Positions 1-7,724 of a stretch of 9,654 nt of DNA are shown one piece after another. Source of the stretch: Lachnospiraceae bacterium (GTDB lineage: Bacteria; Bacillota; Clostridia; Lachnospirales; Lachnospiraceae). Below the pieces are notes generated by a model, which made no database searches, was not told the DNA's origin, and worked only from the letters and a program-made list of their open reading frames with translations. Every line of letters starts with the position of its first letter. Positions within the stretch are counted from its first letter, which is position 1. The stretch is taken from positions 1-9,654 of the forward strand of contig CAAGFP010000090.1 in NCBI GenBank assembly GCA_900769175.1, written 5' to 3'. The translations under genes were made by a program, and so were the position numbers.

Positions 1-19
1 ACGTGTGCTCTTCCGATCT
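1..19. other. Illumina TruSeq adapter remnant (left end)
   Basis: The first 19 bases, ACGTGTGCTCTTCCGATCT, are the reverse complement of the start of the TruSeq adapter AGATCGGAAGAGCACACGT. The same adapter appears in the opposite orientation at the right end. This is library sequence, not genome, and it truncates the LysR-type gene next to it. Confidence 0.97.
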
Positions 20-20
20 A

Positions 21-185
21 TATTCCCCTGGAAGAACGGTCAAAAATCGTAATCCCAAGATCCGCTTCCAGTTCTTTAATCGAGCGGCTTAAATTCGGCT
101 GTGCAATATACAGTTCTTCTGATGCCTTATTTATGGAACCGGCTTTTGCCACTTCCACAGCATATTTCATGTGTAGTATGTTCAT
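21..185 (-). CDS. LysR-family transcriptional regulator, N-terminal fragment
   Basis: This is the first 55 codons of a LysR-type regulator, cut off at the adapter. The translation starts MNILHMKYAVEVAKAGSINK and continues through ASEELYIAQPNLSRSIKELE and ADLGITIFDR. This is the classic LysR winged helix-turn-helix: the 'A..L...QP.LSR.I..LE..LG..LF.R' signature, with the recognition helix around residues 27-40. An AGGAG ribosome binding site sits at 192-196, six bases before the ATG at 185. The gene lies 15 bp downstream of the alanine racemase stop on the same strand, so the two are probably cotranscribed. The effector-binding domain is missing, so neither ligand nor targets can be named. Family assignment is secure; function is unknown. 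Confidence 0.9.
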
Positions 186-200
186 TTTAATCTCCTGAAC

Positions 201-1376
201 TTATTCCGTTATTATCTTTAATTTCAATTCACGCTCGATTGGTTCTTTGTTCTTATAAAAGATTCTCGGAACCCGTTTCGATACGGCACAGGTCAGCTCA
301 TACGGGATCGTGCCGGCTATTCCTGCCATCTCATCAAGCGAATGTTCACTTCCGAAAACCGTAATTTCACTTCCGACTTTTACCTCGGGAGCATCCGTTA
401 AATCAATCATGCACATATCCATACAGATTCTTCCGCGTATCGGCAAAATTTTACCGTTGCAAAAGAAGCCGTAGCGGTTCGATAAGCAGCGAAACAATCC
501 GTCTGCATATCCAATCGGAACAACGCCCATTCTGGTTTTTCGCTCACATCGAAAGGTTGCCCCGTAACTGACACAAATTCCCGGTTCATAGGTTTTAATG
601 GTACTGATTGTGGTTTTTAACTCCATTACAGGCTTTAAGCCCAGTTTCAAAGCATTCTCTCCATAGCCGTAAAGCAATAGTCCCGGGCGGACCATATCAA
701 GGTAAGTATCCGGGAAATTGGCAACCGCTCCGGTATTGGCACAGTGACGGATACGGAAATGAAAGCCCAGCTTTTCCACCTCACGGATTACATGCATAAA
801 GGTTTCAAACTGTCGGTTGGTATATTCGATTGCAAAGTCGGAATCATCATCGGACAAAGCAAAATGCGTGAACACGCCTTCCGTATCAAGATTTGGAAGC
901 ATGCAGGATTCATAAACCGATAACACACCTCCGTTAAAATGTTCTCCCTCGCAAAGGAATCCAAGACGCGACATACCGGTATCCAGTTTCATATGAACCC
1001 TCAGTTTTTCTCCGAGCCTTGATGCTTCTTCGTTGTATTCAAGCGCTTTGCTTTTACAGGTAACTGCCTGGGTGATGTTATATTTTATCAGGGTGGCAAC
1101 CTGCTCCTTCGGTGTATGACCAAGAACCAGAATCGGCATACGGATTCCGGCATCTCTTAGTTCTCTCCCTTCGTCCGTGCTCGAAACAGCAAGATAATCT
1201 GCTCCAAGTTCTTCCAACATGGAGGCAACCTGCGTGGCGCCGTGTCCGTAAGCATCTGCTTTCACGACGCCTAAGAATTTACAATCCTCGCCAATAACAC
1301 CACGCAGTGTATTATAGTTATGCTTCAAATGATCCAGGTTTATTTCTGCCCAGGTCCGTTTTAAATCGGTATACAA
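201..1376 (-). CDS. alr: alanine racemase
   Basis: A PLP-dependent fold-type III enzyme that interconverts L- and D-alanine in the cytoplasm, supplying D-Ala for peptidoglycan. Numbering is from the proposed TTG start (391 aa, normal for the family). The PLP lysine is K39 in VVKADAYGHG. MSRLGF follows near residue 135. The second catalytic base is Y271 in CVSYGATF. The C-terminal domain carries RGRICMDM and IPYELTCAVSKRVPR, both typical of Alr. The frame stays open to another TTG at 1400, but that codon has no ribosome binding site. The TTG at 1376 is preceded by AAGGAAGG (about 1382-1390) at six bases' spacing and gives the family's usual N-terminus (LKRTWAEINLDHLKHNY), so I chose it. It lies 29 bp after the HD phosphohydrolase and 15 bp before the LysR gene, within a tight operon. 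A catabolic or second alanine racemase (DadX-like) cannot be excluded from sequence alone. Confidence 0.96.
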   Translation of the reverse strand: MYTDLKRTWAEINLDHLKHNYNTLRGVIGEDCKFLGVVKADAYGHGATQVASMLEELGADYLAVSSTDEGRELRDAGIRMPILVLGHTPKEQVATLIKYNITQAVTCKSKALEYNEEASRLGEKLRVHMKLDTGMSRLGFLCEGEHFNGGVLSVYESCMLPNLDTEGVFTHFALSDDDSDFAIEYTNRQFETFMHVIREVEKLGFHFRIRHCANTGAVANFPDTYLDMVRPGLLLYGYGENALKLGLKPVMELKTTISTIKTYEPGICVSYGATFRCERKTRMGVVPIGYADGLFRCLSNRYGFFCNGKILPIRGRICMDMCMIDLTDAPEVKVGSEITVFGSEHSLDEMAGIAGTIPYELTCAVSKRVPRIFYKNKEPIERELKLKIITE

Positions 1377-1405
1377 AATAATCCTTCCTTTCCGAATCAA
1401 CCCGT

Positions 1406-1993
1406 TTAGTGTTCAAAATGCCCCAGTTCATCATGGCGTGATAATACCTCCATTGCAAAAGCATGTAAGGTCTCAGAACCAAGTCTGGTTTTGTCATGTC
1501 GTTTCTTTGCGGCCTCAAGTTTCGTCCGATGACTCACCCAGTCACTGCCGTTATTACTGTTATTTAACATCAACGGCTGGATATTATCCATCGCATGCGC
1601 AAAACGTGCTTCGGCGGTTTCATTTGCTTCGAATTCCTCAAACAATGCCATCAGTTCTTCTTTTTGATCCTTAGGTAAAATCGAGTAAATTCTTTCCTTC
1701 GCCGCTGCTTCTCTTTCGGCCTGTGTTTTCAGCGCCTCTTCATCGAATGCATAGGTATCTCCGGCATCAATTTCAACAACATCGTGAATCAGACACATAA
1801 TCATGACTCTGGCAATATCGATTTCTTCATTGGAATATTCCTTTAACAGGTATGCCATAACCGCCATATGCCAGGCATGTTCCGCATCGTTTTCATTCCG
1901 TCCGCATCCGGATAAATGGGTTTGCCGGAAAATCATCTTTTCCTTATCAATTTCAAGTGCAAAATCCAATTGTTTTTTTAAACGTTCATCCAT
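1406..1993 (-). CDS. HD-domain phosphohydrolase, YfbR/HDDC2-like
   Basis: A 195-aa metal-dependent HD hydrolase. The metal ligands are visible: H39 in NDAEHAWH, H70-D71 in CLIHDVVE, and D136 in FAHAMDNIQ. The motif H70-D71-x-x-E74-x-x-x-G-D79 matches the arrangement in E. coli YfbR, a 5'-deoxynucleotidase with HD followed by E and GD, and the length is also close to YfbR (199 aa). A long helical C-terminal half follows, typical of the COG1896 group. Likely substrates are (deoxy)nucleoside 5'-monophosphates, but this family also contains members of unknown substrate, so the reaction is only a family-level inference. The ATG at 1993 follows AAGGA at about eight bases. It starts 26 bp after the membrane protein gene and ends 29 bp before alr, so it is in the same operon. 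No broken or missing catalytic residue is seen. Confidence 0.85.
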   Translation of the reverse strand: MDERLKKQLDFALEIDKEKMIFRQTHLSGCGRNENDAEHAWHMAVMAYLLKEYSNEEIDIARVMIMCLIHDVVEIDAGDTYAFDEEALKTQAEREAAAKERIYSILPKDQKEELMALFEEFEANETAEARFAHAMDNIQPLMLNNSNNGSDWVSHRTKLEAAKKRHDKTRLGSETLHAFAMEVLSRHDELGHFEH

Positions 1994-2019
1994 GACAATA
2001 TTCCTTTATTCCGAGGAAA

Positions 2020-2772
2020 TTAAATATCTTCCTCATCCATTTTTGAGTTGTAATTCGGAATATACTTTTTAAATGCATTTTTCTTAATAATCGGTTCGGC
2101 GATAAAAATCAGGATAAATGCAATGATAAATTCAAACGGGAAGCTCTGTCCGAAATTCATGAATGCAACAATGACCGGATTCGTCTGAGCGGTTTTTGCA
2201 GCTTCAATTTTGGACTTTTCGATTTCTAATGCTTCATTTGCCTTAAACAATCCCTGAAGGGCAGTAAGCTCTTCATCGGTTGCTCCCTGTTTCGCAGTGA
2301 TTGCTTCAATCTGGGTATCATTCTGCGCAATCGCCTGTTCAACGCCTGCAATCTGAGCAGTGAATTTCTGCTCATTTGCTTTTACCGTAAAAAGGAAAGA
2401 AGAAACAAATGCCATTACAAGCGAAATGACAATCGTATAAATCACATCGGATACCAAAGACTGCATCAAATGGGTTTTAATCCCTTTTTTACCCATCTTC
2501 TTTTCAATGGAGTCATTGATTTTCTTCATAGGAACAACAAATCCGATTGCCTGGGCAATCGCAAAAGAAATAATAAGTGAAACAATCAATCCGAGAAGGA
2601 AAGATAATACAACGGACACGATAGGCCGGTCAATCGGCTGTTTCAAAATAAATTTCGGAAGTATGTAACTAAAAAACACTGAACCTAAAAATGTTCCAAC
2701 CAGGGACATGCATATGGACATTACGCAGCCCATGTTAAAACTGATATATCTGCCAATTTTCTTTTCAATCAT
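2020..2772 (-). CDS. four-helix membrane protein with coiled-coil insert, DUF2798-like halves
   Basis: A 250-aa protein of unknown function. Hydrophobic segments fall at about 9-38, 48-80, 104-128 and 211-230. Residues 133-195 are hydrophilic, rich in A, E, Q and K, and look like a coiled coil lying between helices 3 and 4. The two halves resemble each other: each has a helix with small residues and MS/VM (CMSLVGTFLG; VISLVMAFVSS), then a helix ending in proline plus basic residues (IGFVVPMKKI; FIAEPIIKKN). This recalls the two-helix DUF2798 module used twice, with the coil inserted in the second copy. That match is from memory and is tentative. The ATG at 2772 follows an AAGAGGG ribosome binding site at seven bases. 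It is the likely first gene of the operon running into the HD hydrolase, alr and the LysR gene. Confidence 0.75.
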   Translation of the reverse strand: MIEKKIGRYISFNMGCVMSICMSLVGTFLGSVFFSYILPKFILKQPIDRPIVSVVLSFLLGLIVSLIISFAIAQAIGFVVPMKKINDSIEKKMGKKGIKTHLMQSLVSDVIYTIVISLVMAFVSSFLFTVKANEQKFTAQIAGVEQAIAQNDTQIEAITAKQGATDEELTALQGLFKANEALEIEKSKIEAAKTAQTNPVIVAFMNFGQSFPFEFIIAFILIFIAEPIIKKNAFKKYIPNYNSKMDEEDI

Positions 2773-2828
2773 AATGAAACCCTCTTTTCTTTTTTATTTT
2801 ATTGATTTTATCCCGTTTCGGAATTGCG

Positions 2829-2856
2829 TATGAAACTACTATTATTTTGTTTCATA
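2829..2856. promoter_or_regulatory. 8-bp perfect inverted repeat in intergenic gap
   Basis: TATGAAAC (2829-2836) and GTTTCATA (2849-2856) form a perfect dyad around a 12-base AT-rich centre, about 57 bp upstream of the membrane protein start. In the minus direction no T-run follows, so it is not a convincing terminator for the flavoprotein gene upstream. It could be an operator for the downstream operon. No well-matched -35/-10 pair was found in this 144-bp, very AT-rich gap (TAAAAT near 2805 is the best -10 candidate). Confidence 0.4.
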
Positions 2857-2916
2857 TTTCTAATATTTCGTTTCTTTTTATGTATTTCTAATTATGTATA
2901 TCCTATTTCTTAATTC

Positions 2917-4260
2917 TTATTTCTTTTTGAATAAACCGAATCCTTTTTTTGCTGTTTTATCAGCTGCCGGCTCCGACGGGAGCGCTCCTATCATATGACG
3001 GAACTGAGAGCGTTCTCCACGTTTGGTCAGTTTCGGCGGGCCGTCCAGTTTGGACAGCATTTCCTCGAAAGCAATCAGTCTCATCTGCGCGGACATTCTT
3101 CCGTCCTCCAGCCCTGAAATAGGCCCTACCTGCGGAATAATCTGCGGCATTTCATAATATCCTTTGGCCTTAAAATATTCATAATCCTTTTTCGTCATAT
3201 TCTGAAGCCGATAAGCAAGGTTCGCAAATTGAAGATTCAGTCCGTAATAGTAAGTATTCCTCTGAGGGAAAAGTTCATGCATACAGCTAAGCGCCGATTG
3301 TCTGACCATGTCCTTTAACGCTTCTTCCCCGGTTTGAAACAATCCGACGAAATAATCCGAATCAAGGCTGTCTACCACATAGGTATGCTGTTCCAATTCC
3401 GCATAATTTAGTCCGTCCGTTTCTCCGATGCAGACATAGGCTCTGTAAATTTCATGGTCCTGACTGAAACGACCGAATTTCACATGCCGGTCAAGGAAAT
3501 ATTTATATAATTTCCCGAACTGGTTATACACAACCGGAGCCACTGTAATAATCATATCCGTATTATCATACAGTTCCTGTGTCAGTTCCTCGAAATCATC
3601 TTTAATCACGCATTTGTTATTGGTATAGCAGCCAAAACATGCAATACAACCTTTAATGGTCTTCTCTCTTAGCGAAATTGTTTTGACCTTCGCGCCCAAC
3701 GCCTCATAATCTGCTCTCAGTGTAACGAGCATGTCTTTTGTTTCATCTTCTGTTTCGGTACAGTCAAGTAAAATAACCGACCGGTCTTTTAATGCCGTGT
3801 CCGGAAGCGTGGTATTCAATACCATGTCTTTTACATACAAAAACCACCGGTACAATTCTTCTCTTCCCGACTCCTGTAAAATGTCCTCATCCAGTAAACT
3901 CAGACTCTTAATCCAGCTAAGACGGTTCCCCCTTGCAAACGAACGCATAAAATTATGCGCCGGCACATCCATATTACCGCCTGACGTCGTCAGGTAGGTA
4001 ATCGGTTTGCCCTCACGAATGTGAATTCCCTCTAAATAAGCAATCAGCTGACCATGTACATTGAAATGATACAGGGAAGACAATACCAAAACCAGGTCTG
4101 CTTCATTCGCTTTCGTTTCGAATTCAGAATGGTCGATTCCCTTTTTGATAAAATGGACATCGAATTCATCCTGCGGAAACATTTTTTCCAAGGCACGGAC
4201 CGTCTGAAGTGTCAGACTAAACTGTTGTTTAGGTGAAGCACTCAAAACCGCTATTTTCAT
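2917..4260 (-). CDS. two-domain flavodoxin-fold / iron-sulfur flavoprotein
   Basis: A 447-aa protein with two flavodoxin-like domains in tandem. The first (about 1-150) begins MKIAVLSASPK, a flavin phosphate-binding-loop position, and has alternating hydrophobic strands (ADLVLVLSSLYHF, PITYLTTSGG). The second (about 160-330) resembles NAD(P)H-dependent FMN reductases. It carries C205-x2-C208-x2-C211-x5-C217 in KGCIACFGCYTNNKCVIKDD, the compact cysteine motif of archaeal/clostridial iron-sulfur flavoproteins (Isf), which holds a 4Fe-4S cluster in that family. The C-terminal 100 residues are of unclear fold and end in a lysine-rich tail. The expected role is electron transfer or reduction of an unknown acceptor; partners are not visible. 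It starts 99 bp after the histidine kinase stop and has its own RBS (AAAAGGGG, four bases from the ATG). Whether the first domain still binds flavin cannot be told from sequence. Confidence 0.82.
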   Translation of the reverse strand: MKIAVLSASPKQQFSLTLQTVRALEKMFPQDEFDVHFIKKGIDHSEFETKANEADLVLVLSSLYHFNVHGQLIAYLEGIHIREGKPITYLTTSGGNMDVPAHNFMRSFARGNRLSWIKSLSLLDEDILQESGREELYRWFLYVKDMVLNTTLPDTALKDRSVILLDCTETEDETKDMLVTLRADYEALGAKVKTISLREKTIKGCIACFGCYTNNKCVIKDDFEELTQELYDNTDMIITVAPVVYNQFGKLYKYFLDRHVKFGRFSQDHEIYRAYVCIGETDGLNYAELEQHTYVVDSLDSDYFVGLFQTGEEALKDMVRQSALSCMHELFPQRNTYYYGLNLQFANLAYRLQNMTKKDYEYFKAKGYYEMPQIIPQVGPISGLEDGRMSAQMRLIAFEEMLSKLDGPPKLTKRGERSQFRHMIGALPSEPAADKTAKKGFGLFKKK

Positions 4261-4263
4261 GTA

Positions 4264-4298
4264 ACCCCTTTTGAGACTATGCTGTCTCTTCCTCCTTT
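4264..4298 (-). promoter_or_regulatory. double Shine-Dalgarno with small hairpin before the flavoprotein
   Basis: Reading the minus strand, AAAGGAGG (4291-4298) is followed by GAGAC-AGCATA-GTCTC (4273-4288, a 5-bp hairpin), then AAAAGGGG (4264-4271) four bases from the ATG. The nearer site is probably the working ribosome binding site. The better match to the anti-SD lies upstream of the hairpin, too far from the start unless the hairpin folds. Confidence 0.4.
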
Positions 4299-4359
4299 TT
4301 CACAATTTATGTATCATATTCCACGCAAATTCCTTAAAATTTTGCTTTTGACACCTTAA

Positions 4360-6345
4360 TTATTTCACAAAATCCGCTATCATGGCCATTAATTCGCTCA
4401 CATCAATCGGTTTCGGCAGAAATGCATTCATACCTGCTTCTTCAACATCTAATTTTACATCTTCTCGTGTCGTGCCGGACATCGCAATAATGGGAATATT
4501 GGATTTCGTTCTCCACATTCTTCGAATCTTTCTCGTCGCCTGAAAACCGTTCATATTCGGCATCTGGATATCCATCAGAATCAGATCATAGTAGCCTTCG
4601 CTTGACCGATAAACCTTTTCGACGCATTCTTCTCCGTCAGCGGCAAATTCAACCAGAAAGCCCTGTTCCTCCAAAATGGCCGCGAGAATTTCTGCATTCA
4701 ATTCATTATCTTCCGTAATCAGGACACGCTTACCGGAAAAATATCCTTTTCCGCTGTCCGATAAAGCATTGCAGTAATTTGCAATTTCTTCCGCAGAAGC
4801 ACACTGAAAGGAAATTTTAATTTCAAAAAGGCTTCCCTTGTCCACTGCACTGTCTGCATGTATGGTTCCGCCCATGATTTCAACGAGATTCTTAACAATT
4901 TTCATGCCAAGACCGGAACCGTTTGCCTGATCATCATTTCTCCGGTCAAACATTTCGAATAACTGATTCGTAAACTCCGGAGACATTCCGATTCCGTCAT
5001 CTTCTACAATTATCTGATACAGACCCATTCCTTCTTCAAAAGAAAGCTCACGAAGTTTCAGCGTAATCGTTCCGCCTTCATTGGAATATTTGCAGGCGTT
5101 GCTCATTAATTTGAAAATCACTTTTTTCATTTTCGCACGATCTGCATATACATAATCATGTTCTGCTTTCAAAGAGGTTACCAGCTTAATCTGTTTTCTT
5201 TGTATCTGTTCTTCAAAAGCCAAGCTGACTTCCTCAATCATGGAAATCAGATCCACCAGTTCATGGTCAAGGGTTGCGCTTTTGCTTTCGATTCTTGCGA
5301 TTTCCAAAACATCATCCACTATGGACGCGATGTAATCATTCGAAGAACGGATTTTGGAAGTATATTCCTTCACCTTCTGAGGGTCACCGGCACTGTTTTC
5401 CAACAGTTCCGTCAATCCGGCAATTGAATGAATCGGTTCCCTGATATCGTGTGACATATTAAATAAGAAACTGCTTTTGGTCTGGTTTGCCTTATCCGCA
5501 AGAACAATTGCTTCCTGTAAATCCTCAAAGTTACTTCTGTTTTCTTCGTTAATTTTTTTATTTTCTTCTTCCAGCTGCTGATTCAACTGTGAAATCATCT
5601 TTCTCTCTTTCAGATTCAGCGAATGCATTGCCAGCATATAAATCAATACCAGAACAGAAATACAGACTGATGCAACCACAGAATACAGATTATTCTGTTT
5701 TTGAGCCTTTTCATAAGAATTGGCGGGAATTAATCCGACCAGCGTATATTCGGTACCTTCGATTTGCATTGCACATATAATGCTCTTTCCAAATTTGCGC
5801 GACGATAAAACTGCTTTGGTTTTTACTCCCTCTTTTTTTGCTTCCGACAGAGATTTCTCAACCATTTCCCCAATCTGTGTTTCCTCAAATATTTCATCCA
5901 ACGTTTTCCCGATAAAATGGTTGTCGGCACAAGCAAGAACCTGTTCTTCCCCGGGCGTCTGATAAGTACTGATTACGACCTGTTTCTTTGAATCCAGCAG
6001 GAAGGAATAAAATGGTTCGCCATAATAATCGGTCGGCAGAATATTTCTCCACTCCCGTTCCGAAATATGTCCAATGATATCTTCGTTTCCCGGTACGGAC
6101 GCTTCACCTGTTTCCTCCTCTTCAAGCAAAAGGTGCATACTAATATGGTCTGCACAGCTATGAATCATTTGTTCAACCGAGGATACTGCAAAGCCTGTAA
6201 TCGATTTGATTGAAAAAAAAAGATAAAAGAAAAACACCAAAAGAATACCGGTAATCAATGCCGCTAAATAGAAACGGCGGCGCCGGATGTTTGGTGTCGG
6301 ATTTTCATATTTCATTTGTTTTTGCGAAACATAATCTTTCTTCAT
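4360..6345 (-). CDS. membrane hybrid sensor histidine kinase with C-terminal receiver
   Basis: A 661-aa hybrid kinase, numbered from the ATG at 6345. A basic RRRR stretch precedes TM1 (about 24-45). An extracytoplasmic sensor of about 175 residues (45-218, possibly PAS/dCache-like) follows, then TM2 (about 219-241) and a coiled coil (247-272). The HisKA H-box is FNMSHDIREPIHSI with phospho-acceptor H299. The ATPase domain has the N-box KLMSNACKYSNEGG (N416), G1 VEDDGIGM and G2 GSGLGMKIV. The receiver has acidic E545/D546, phospho-acceptor D592 in LILMDIQMP, and K645 in LPKPID. No Hpt domain or separate response regulator is present, so the next phosphotransfer partner is elsewhere. The residue four after the histidine is Glu rather than the usual Thr/Asn. 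The start is uncertain: the frame is open to a TTG at 6420, neither start has a good RBS, and a short ORF with a strong RBS ends just upstream. Confidence 0.92.
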   Translation of the reverse strand: MKKDYVSQKQMKYENPTPNIRRRRFYLAALITGILLVFFFYLFFSIKSITGFAVSSVEQMIHSCADHISMHLLLEEEETGEASVPGNEDIIGHISEREWRNILPTDYYGEPFYSFLLDSKKQVVISTYQTPGEEQVLACADNHFIGKTLDEIFEETQIGEMVEKSLSEAKKEGVKTKAVLSSRKFGKSIICAMQIEGTEYTLVGLIPANSYEKAQKQNNLYSVVASVCISVLVLIYMLAMHSLNLKERKMISQLNQQLEEENKKINEENRSNFEDLQEAIVLADKANQTKSSFLFNMSHDIREPIHSIAGLTELLENSAGDPQKVKEYTSKIRSSNDYIASIVDDVLEIARIESKSATLDHELVDLISMIEEVSLAFEEQIQRKQIKLVTSLKAEHDYVYADRAKMKKVIFKLMSNACKYSNEGGTITLKLRELSFEEGMGLYQIIVEDDGIGMSPEFTNQLFEMFDRRNDDQANGSGLGMKIVKNLVEIMGGTIHADSAVDKGSLFEIKISFQCASAEEIANYCNALSDSGKGYFSGKRVLITEDNELNAEILAAILEEQGFLVEFAADGEECVEKVYRSSEGYYDLILMDIQMPNMNGFQATRKIRRMWRTKSNIPIIAMSGTTREDVKLDVEEAGMNAFLPKPIDVSELMAMIADFVK

Positions 6346-6359
6346 TGATACAGTACCAT

Positions 6360-6473
6360 TTATTCCCGATAAATATTTAATGGTTTCAGTTCCAACTTTA
6401 TTCGGCAAATATGAAACCAATATAATTGTATCAAAAGCAGGGCAAGATTGCCATCTTTTTCTATCATTTTCAT
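6360..6473 (-). CDS. possible 37-codon leader ORF upstream of the kinase
   Basis: An ATG at 6473 is preceded by AAAGGAG (6482-6488) at eight bases, the best ribosome binding site between the sigma factor and the kinase. The frame runs 37 codons (MKMIEKDGNLALLLIQLYWF then HICRIKLELKPLNIYRE) to TAA at 6360-6362. The kinase ATG lies 14 bases further on, in another frame and without a good RBS of its own. This would fit translational coupling or a leader peptide with a short hydrophobic helix. Alternatively, a frameshift separates the true kinase N-terminus from its start. The peptide itself matches nothing I recognise. Confidence 0.4.
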   Translation of the reverse strand: MKMIEKDGNLALLLIQLYWFHICRIKLELKPLNIYRE

Positions 6474-6539
6474 TATATTGGCTCCTTTGTCTGAAGGACT
6501 AAGCCCGTATGAGCCTGCGATTCCTATTGCCGAATGATT

Positions 6540-7628
6540 TTATTCTATAAAATCTCTCAGTTTAGAGCTTCGGCTTCTTGACTTCAAACGTGTCAGCGCC
6601 TTTGCTTCAATCTGTCTGATTCGCTCTCTTGTTACGCCGAAATGTTCTCCGACTTCCTCTAAAGTTCTGGGTCTGTCGTCATCAAAACCGAAACGCAGTC
6701 TTAACACTTCTGCCTCACGCTCCGGAAGCGTCGTAAGAATCTCAGTCAGCGTTTCTCTTAACTGATTTCTTTCCGCAATCGATTCCAGGCTTTCTTCATC
6801 GCTGACAACGAAATCGGCAAGTTTTGAGTCTTCTTCCTCTCCGACCGGTGCCTCCAAAGATACCGTATCCTGCGCATAACGGACATAATCCATTACCTTA
6901 TCTTCCGATACACCCATATATTGTGCAACTTCGGCATCCGTCGGGATTCTTCCCAGTTCGGATAAAAGGGTGCGTCTTGCGTTGTTCATTTTATTAATAT
7001 TTTCATACATATGGACCGGAACACGAATCTCTTTGGAATAATCGGCAATGGAACGGATAATGGCTTGTTTAATCCACCAGGTTGCATAGGTAGAAAACTT
7101 ATATCCCAATGTATAATCAAACTTTTCAACCGCCTTAATCAGTCCGAGATTTCCGTACTGAATTACATCTAAAAGCTGCAGTCCGCGATTCGAATAACGT
7201 TTCGCAATATTCACCACAAGTCGCAGATTCGACTCAATCATCTGCTGTCTTGCACGCGCTGCTCCTTCTCCGTTTTCAGAAATAATTTTGGCAAGTTCAA
7301 TTTCCTGTTCCTGTGTAAGAAGCGGAAAACGGCCGATTTCTTTCAAATATTTACGAACACTGTCTAAATTCAAATCCGATTCCGATGTATCCAAATCGGA
7401 ATCATCATCCGAAAAACCGCTCTCCGTTGAACTGATTTCACTCTCAACAATATCAAGAGTTTGCTCTGCCTCAACCTCGTTCGACAATTCTTCTTCCTTA
7501 ATAATGTCTTCCAAGGTCGGGCACACATCTTCGAGAATGTCTTCTTCCTTCTCCTGTGCTAAAAGTTCTTCTTCAGAAATCATTTCTTCCTTCATCATTT
7601 TCGAATCCTTTTCGCTGGATTGTTTCAT
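6540..7628 (-). CDS. RpoD-family (sigma-70) sigma factor, divergent paralogue
   Basis: A 362-aa primary-type sigma factor from the ATG at 7628, chosen because GGAGG lies five bases upstream; a TTG at 7655 has no such site. The first about 85 residues are acidic and low-complexity in place of a recognisable region 1.1. Region 1.2 is about 88-118. Region 2 is about 127-207 and includes GYKFSTYATWW, with W184-W185. Region 3 follows, and region 4.2 has the helix-turn-helix TLEEVGEHFGVTRERIRQIE, identical at the key -35-reading residues. Region 2 departs from the nearly invariant RpoD sequence: DVIQYGN for DLIQEGN, WWIKQAIIRS for WWIRQAITRS, and IADYSKEIRVP for IADQARTIRIP. There is no dnaG beside it. 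These points suggest a second RpoD-like sigma factor rather than the housekeeping one, though an unusual housekeeping SigA cannot be ruled out. The kinase lies downstream with no clear terminator between. Confidence 0.93.
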   Translation of the reverse strand: MKQSSEKDSKMMKEEMISEEELLAQEKEEDILEDVCPTLEDIIKEEELSNEVEAEQTLDIVESEISSTESGFSDDDSDLDTSESDLNLDSVRKYLKEIGRFPLLTQEQEIELAKIISENGEGAARARQQMIESNLRLVVNIAKRYSNRGLQLLDVIQYGNLGLIKAVEKFDYTLGYKFSTYATWWIKQAIIRSIADYSKEIRVPVHMYENINKMNNARRTLLSELGRIPTDAEVAQYMGVSEDKVMDYVRYAQDTVSLEAPVGEEEDSKLADFVVSDEESLESIAERNQLRETLTEILTTLPEREAEVLRLRFGFDDDRPRTLEEVGEHFGVTRERIRQIEAKALTRLKSRSRSSKLRDFIE

Positions 7629-7696
7629 TCGTGCCTCCAAACATCCGACAGTCAATACTGCCTAAAACAAGGGAAATACCCCATAAAAAAGCGCCT

Positions 7697-7724
7697 ATAA
7701 TAATATTCTGCATTTTTTTGTAAA
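7697..7724 (-). promoter_or_regulatory. candidate promoter of the sigma factor gene
   Basis: On the minus strand TTTACA (7719-7724) and TATTAT (7697-7702) are 16 bp apart, about 70 bp before the sigma factor ATG. Each hexamer is one base off consensus. A long A/G-rich stretch lies directly upstream of the -35. Confidence 0.5.

Noticed and set aside
2855..2923. Five TATTTC motifs in the gap after the flavoprotein gene
   Set aside because: Spacing is irregular (9, 19, 21 and 14 bp) and the region is low-complexity AT-rich DNA, so chance is the simplest explanation.
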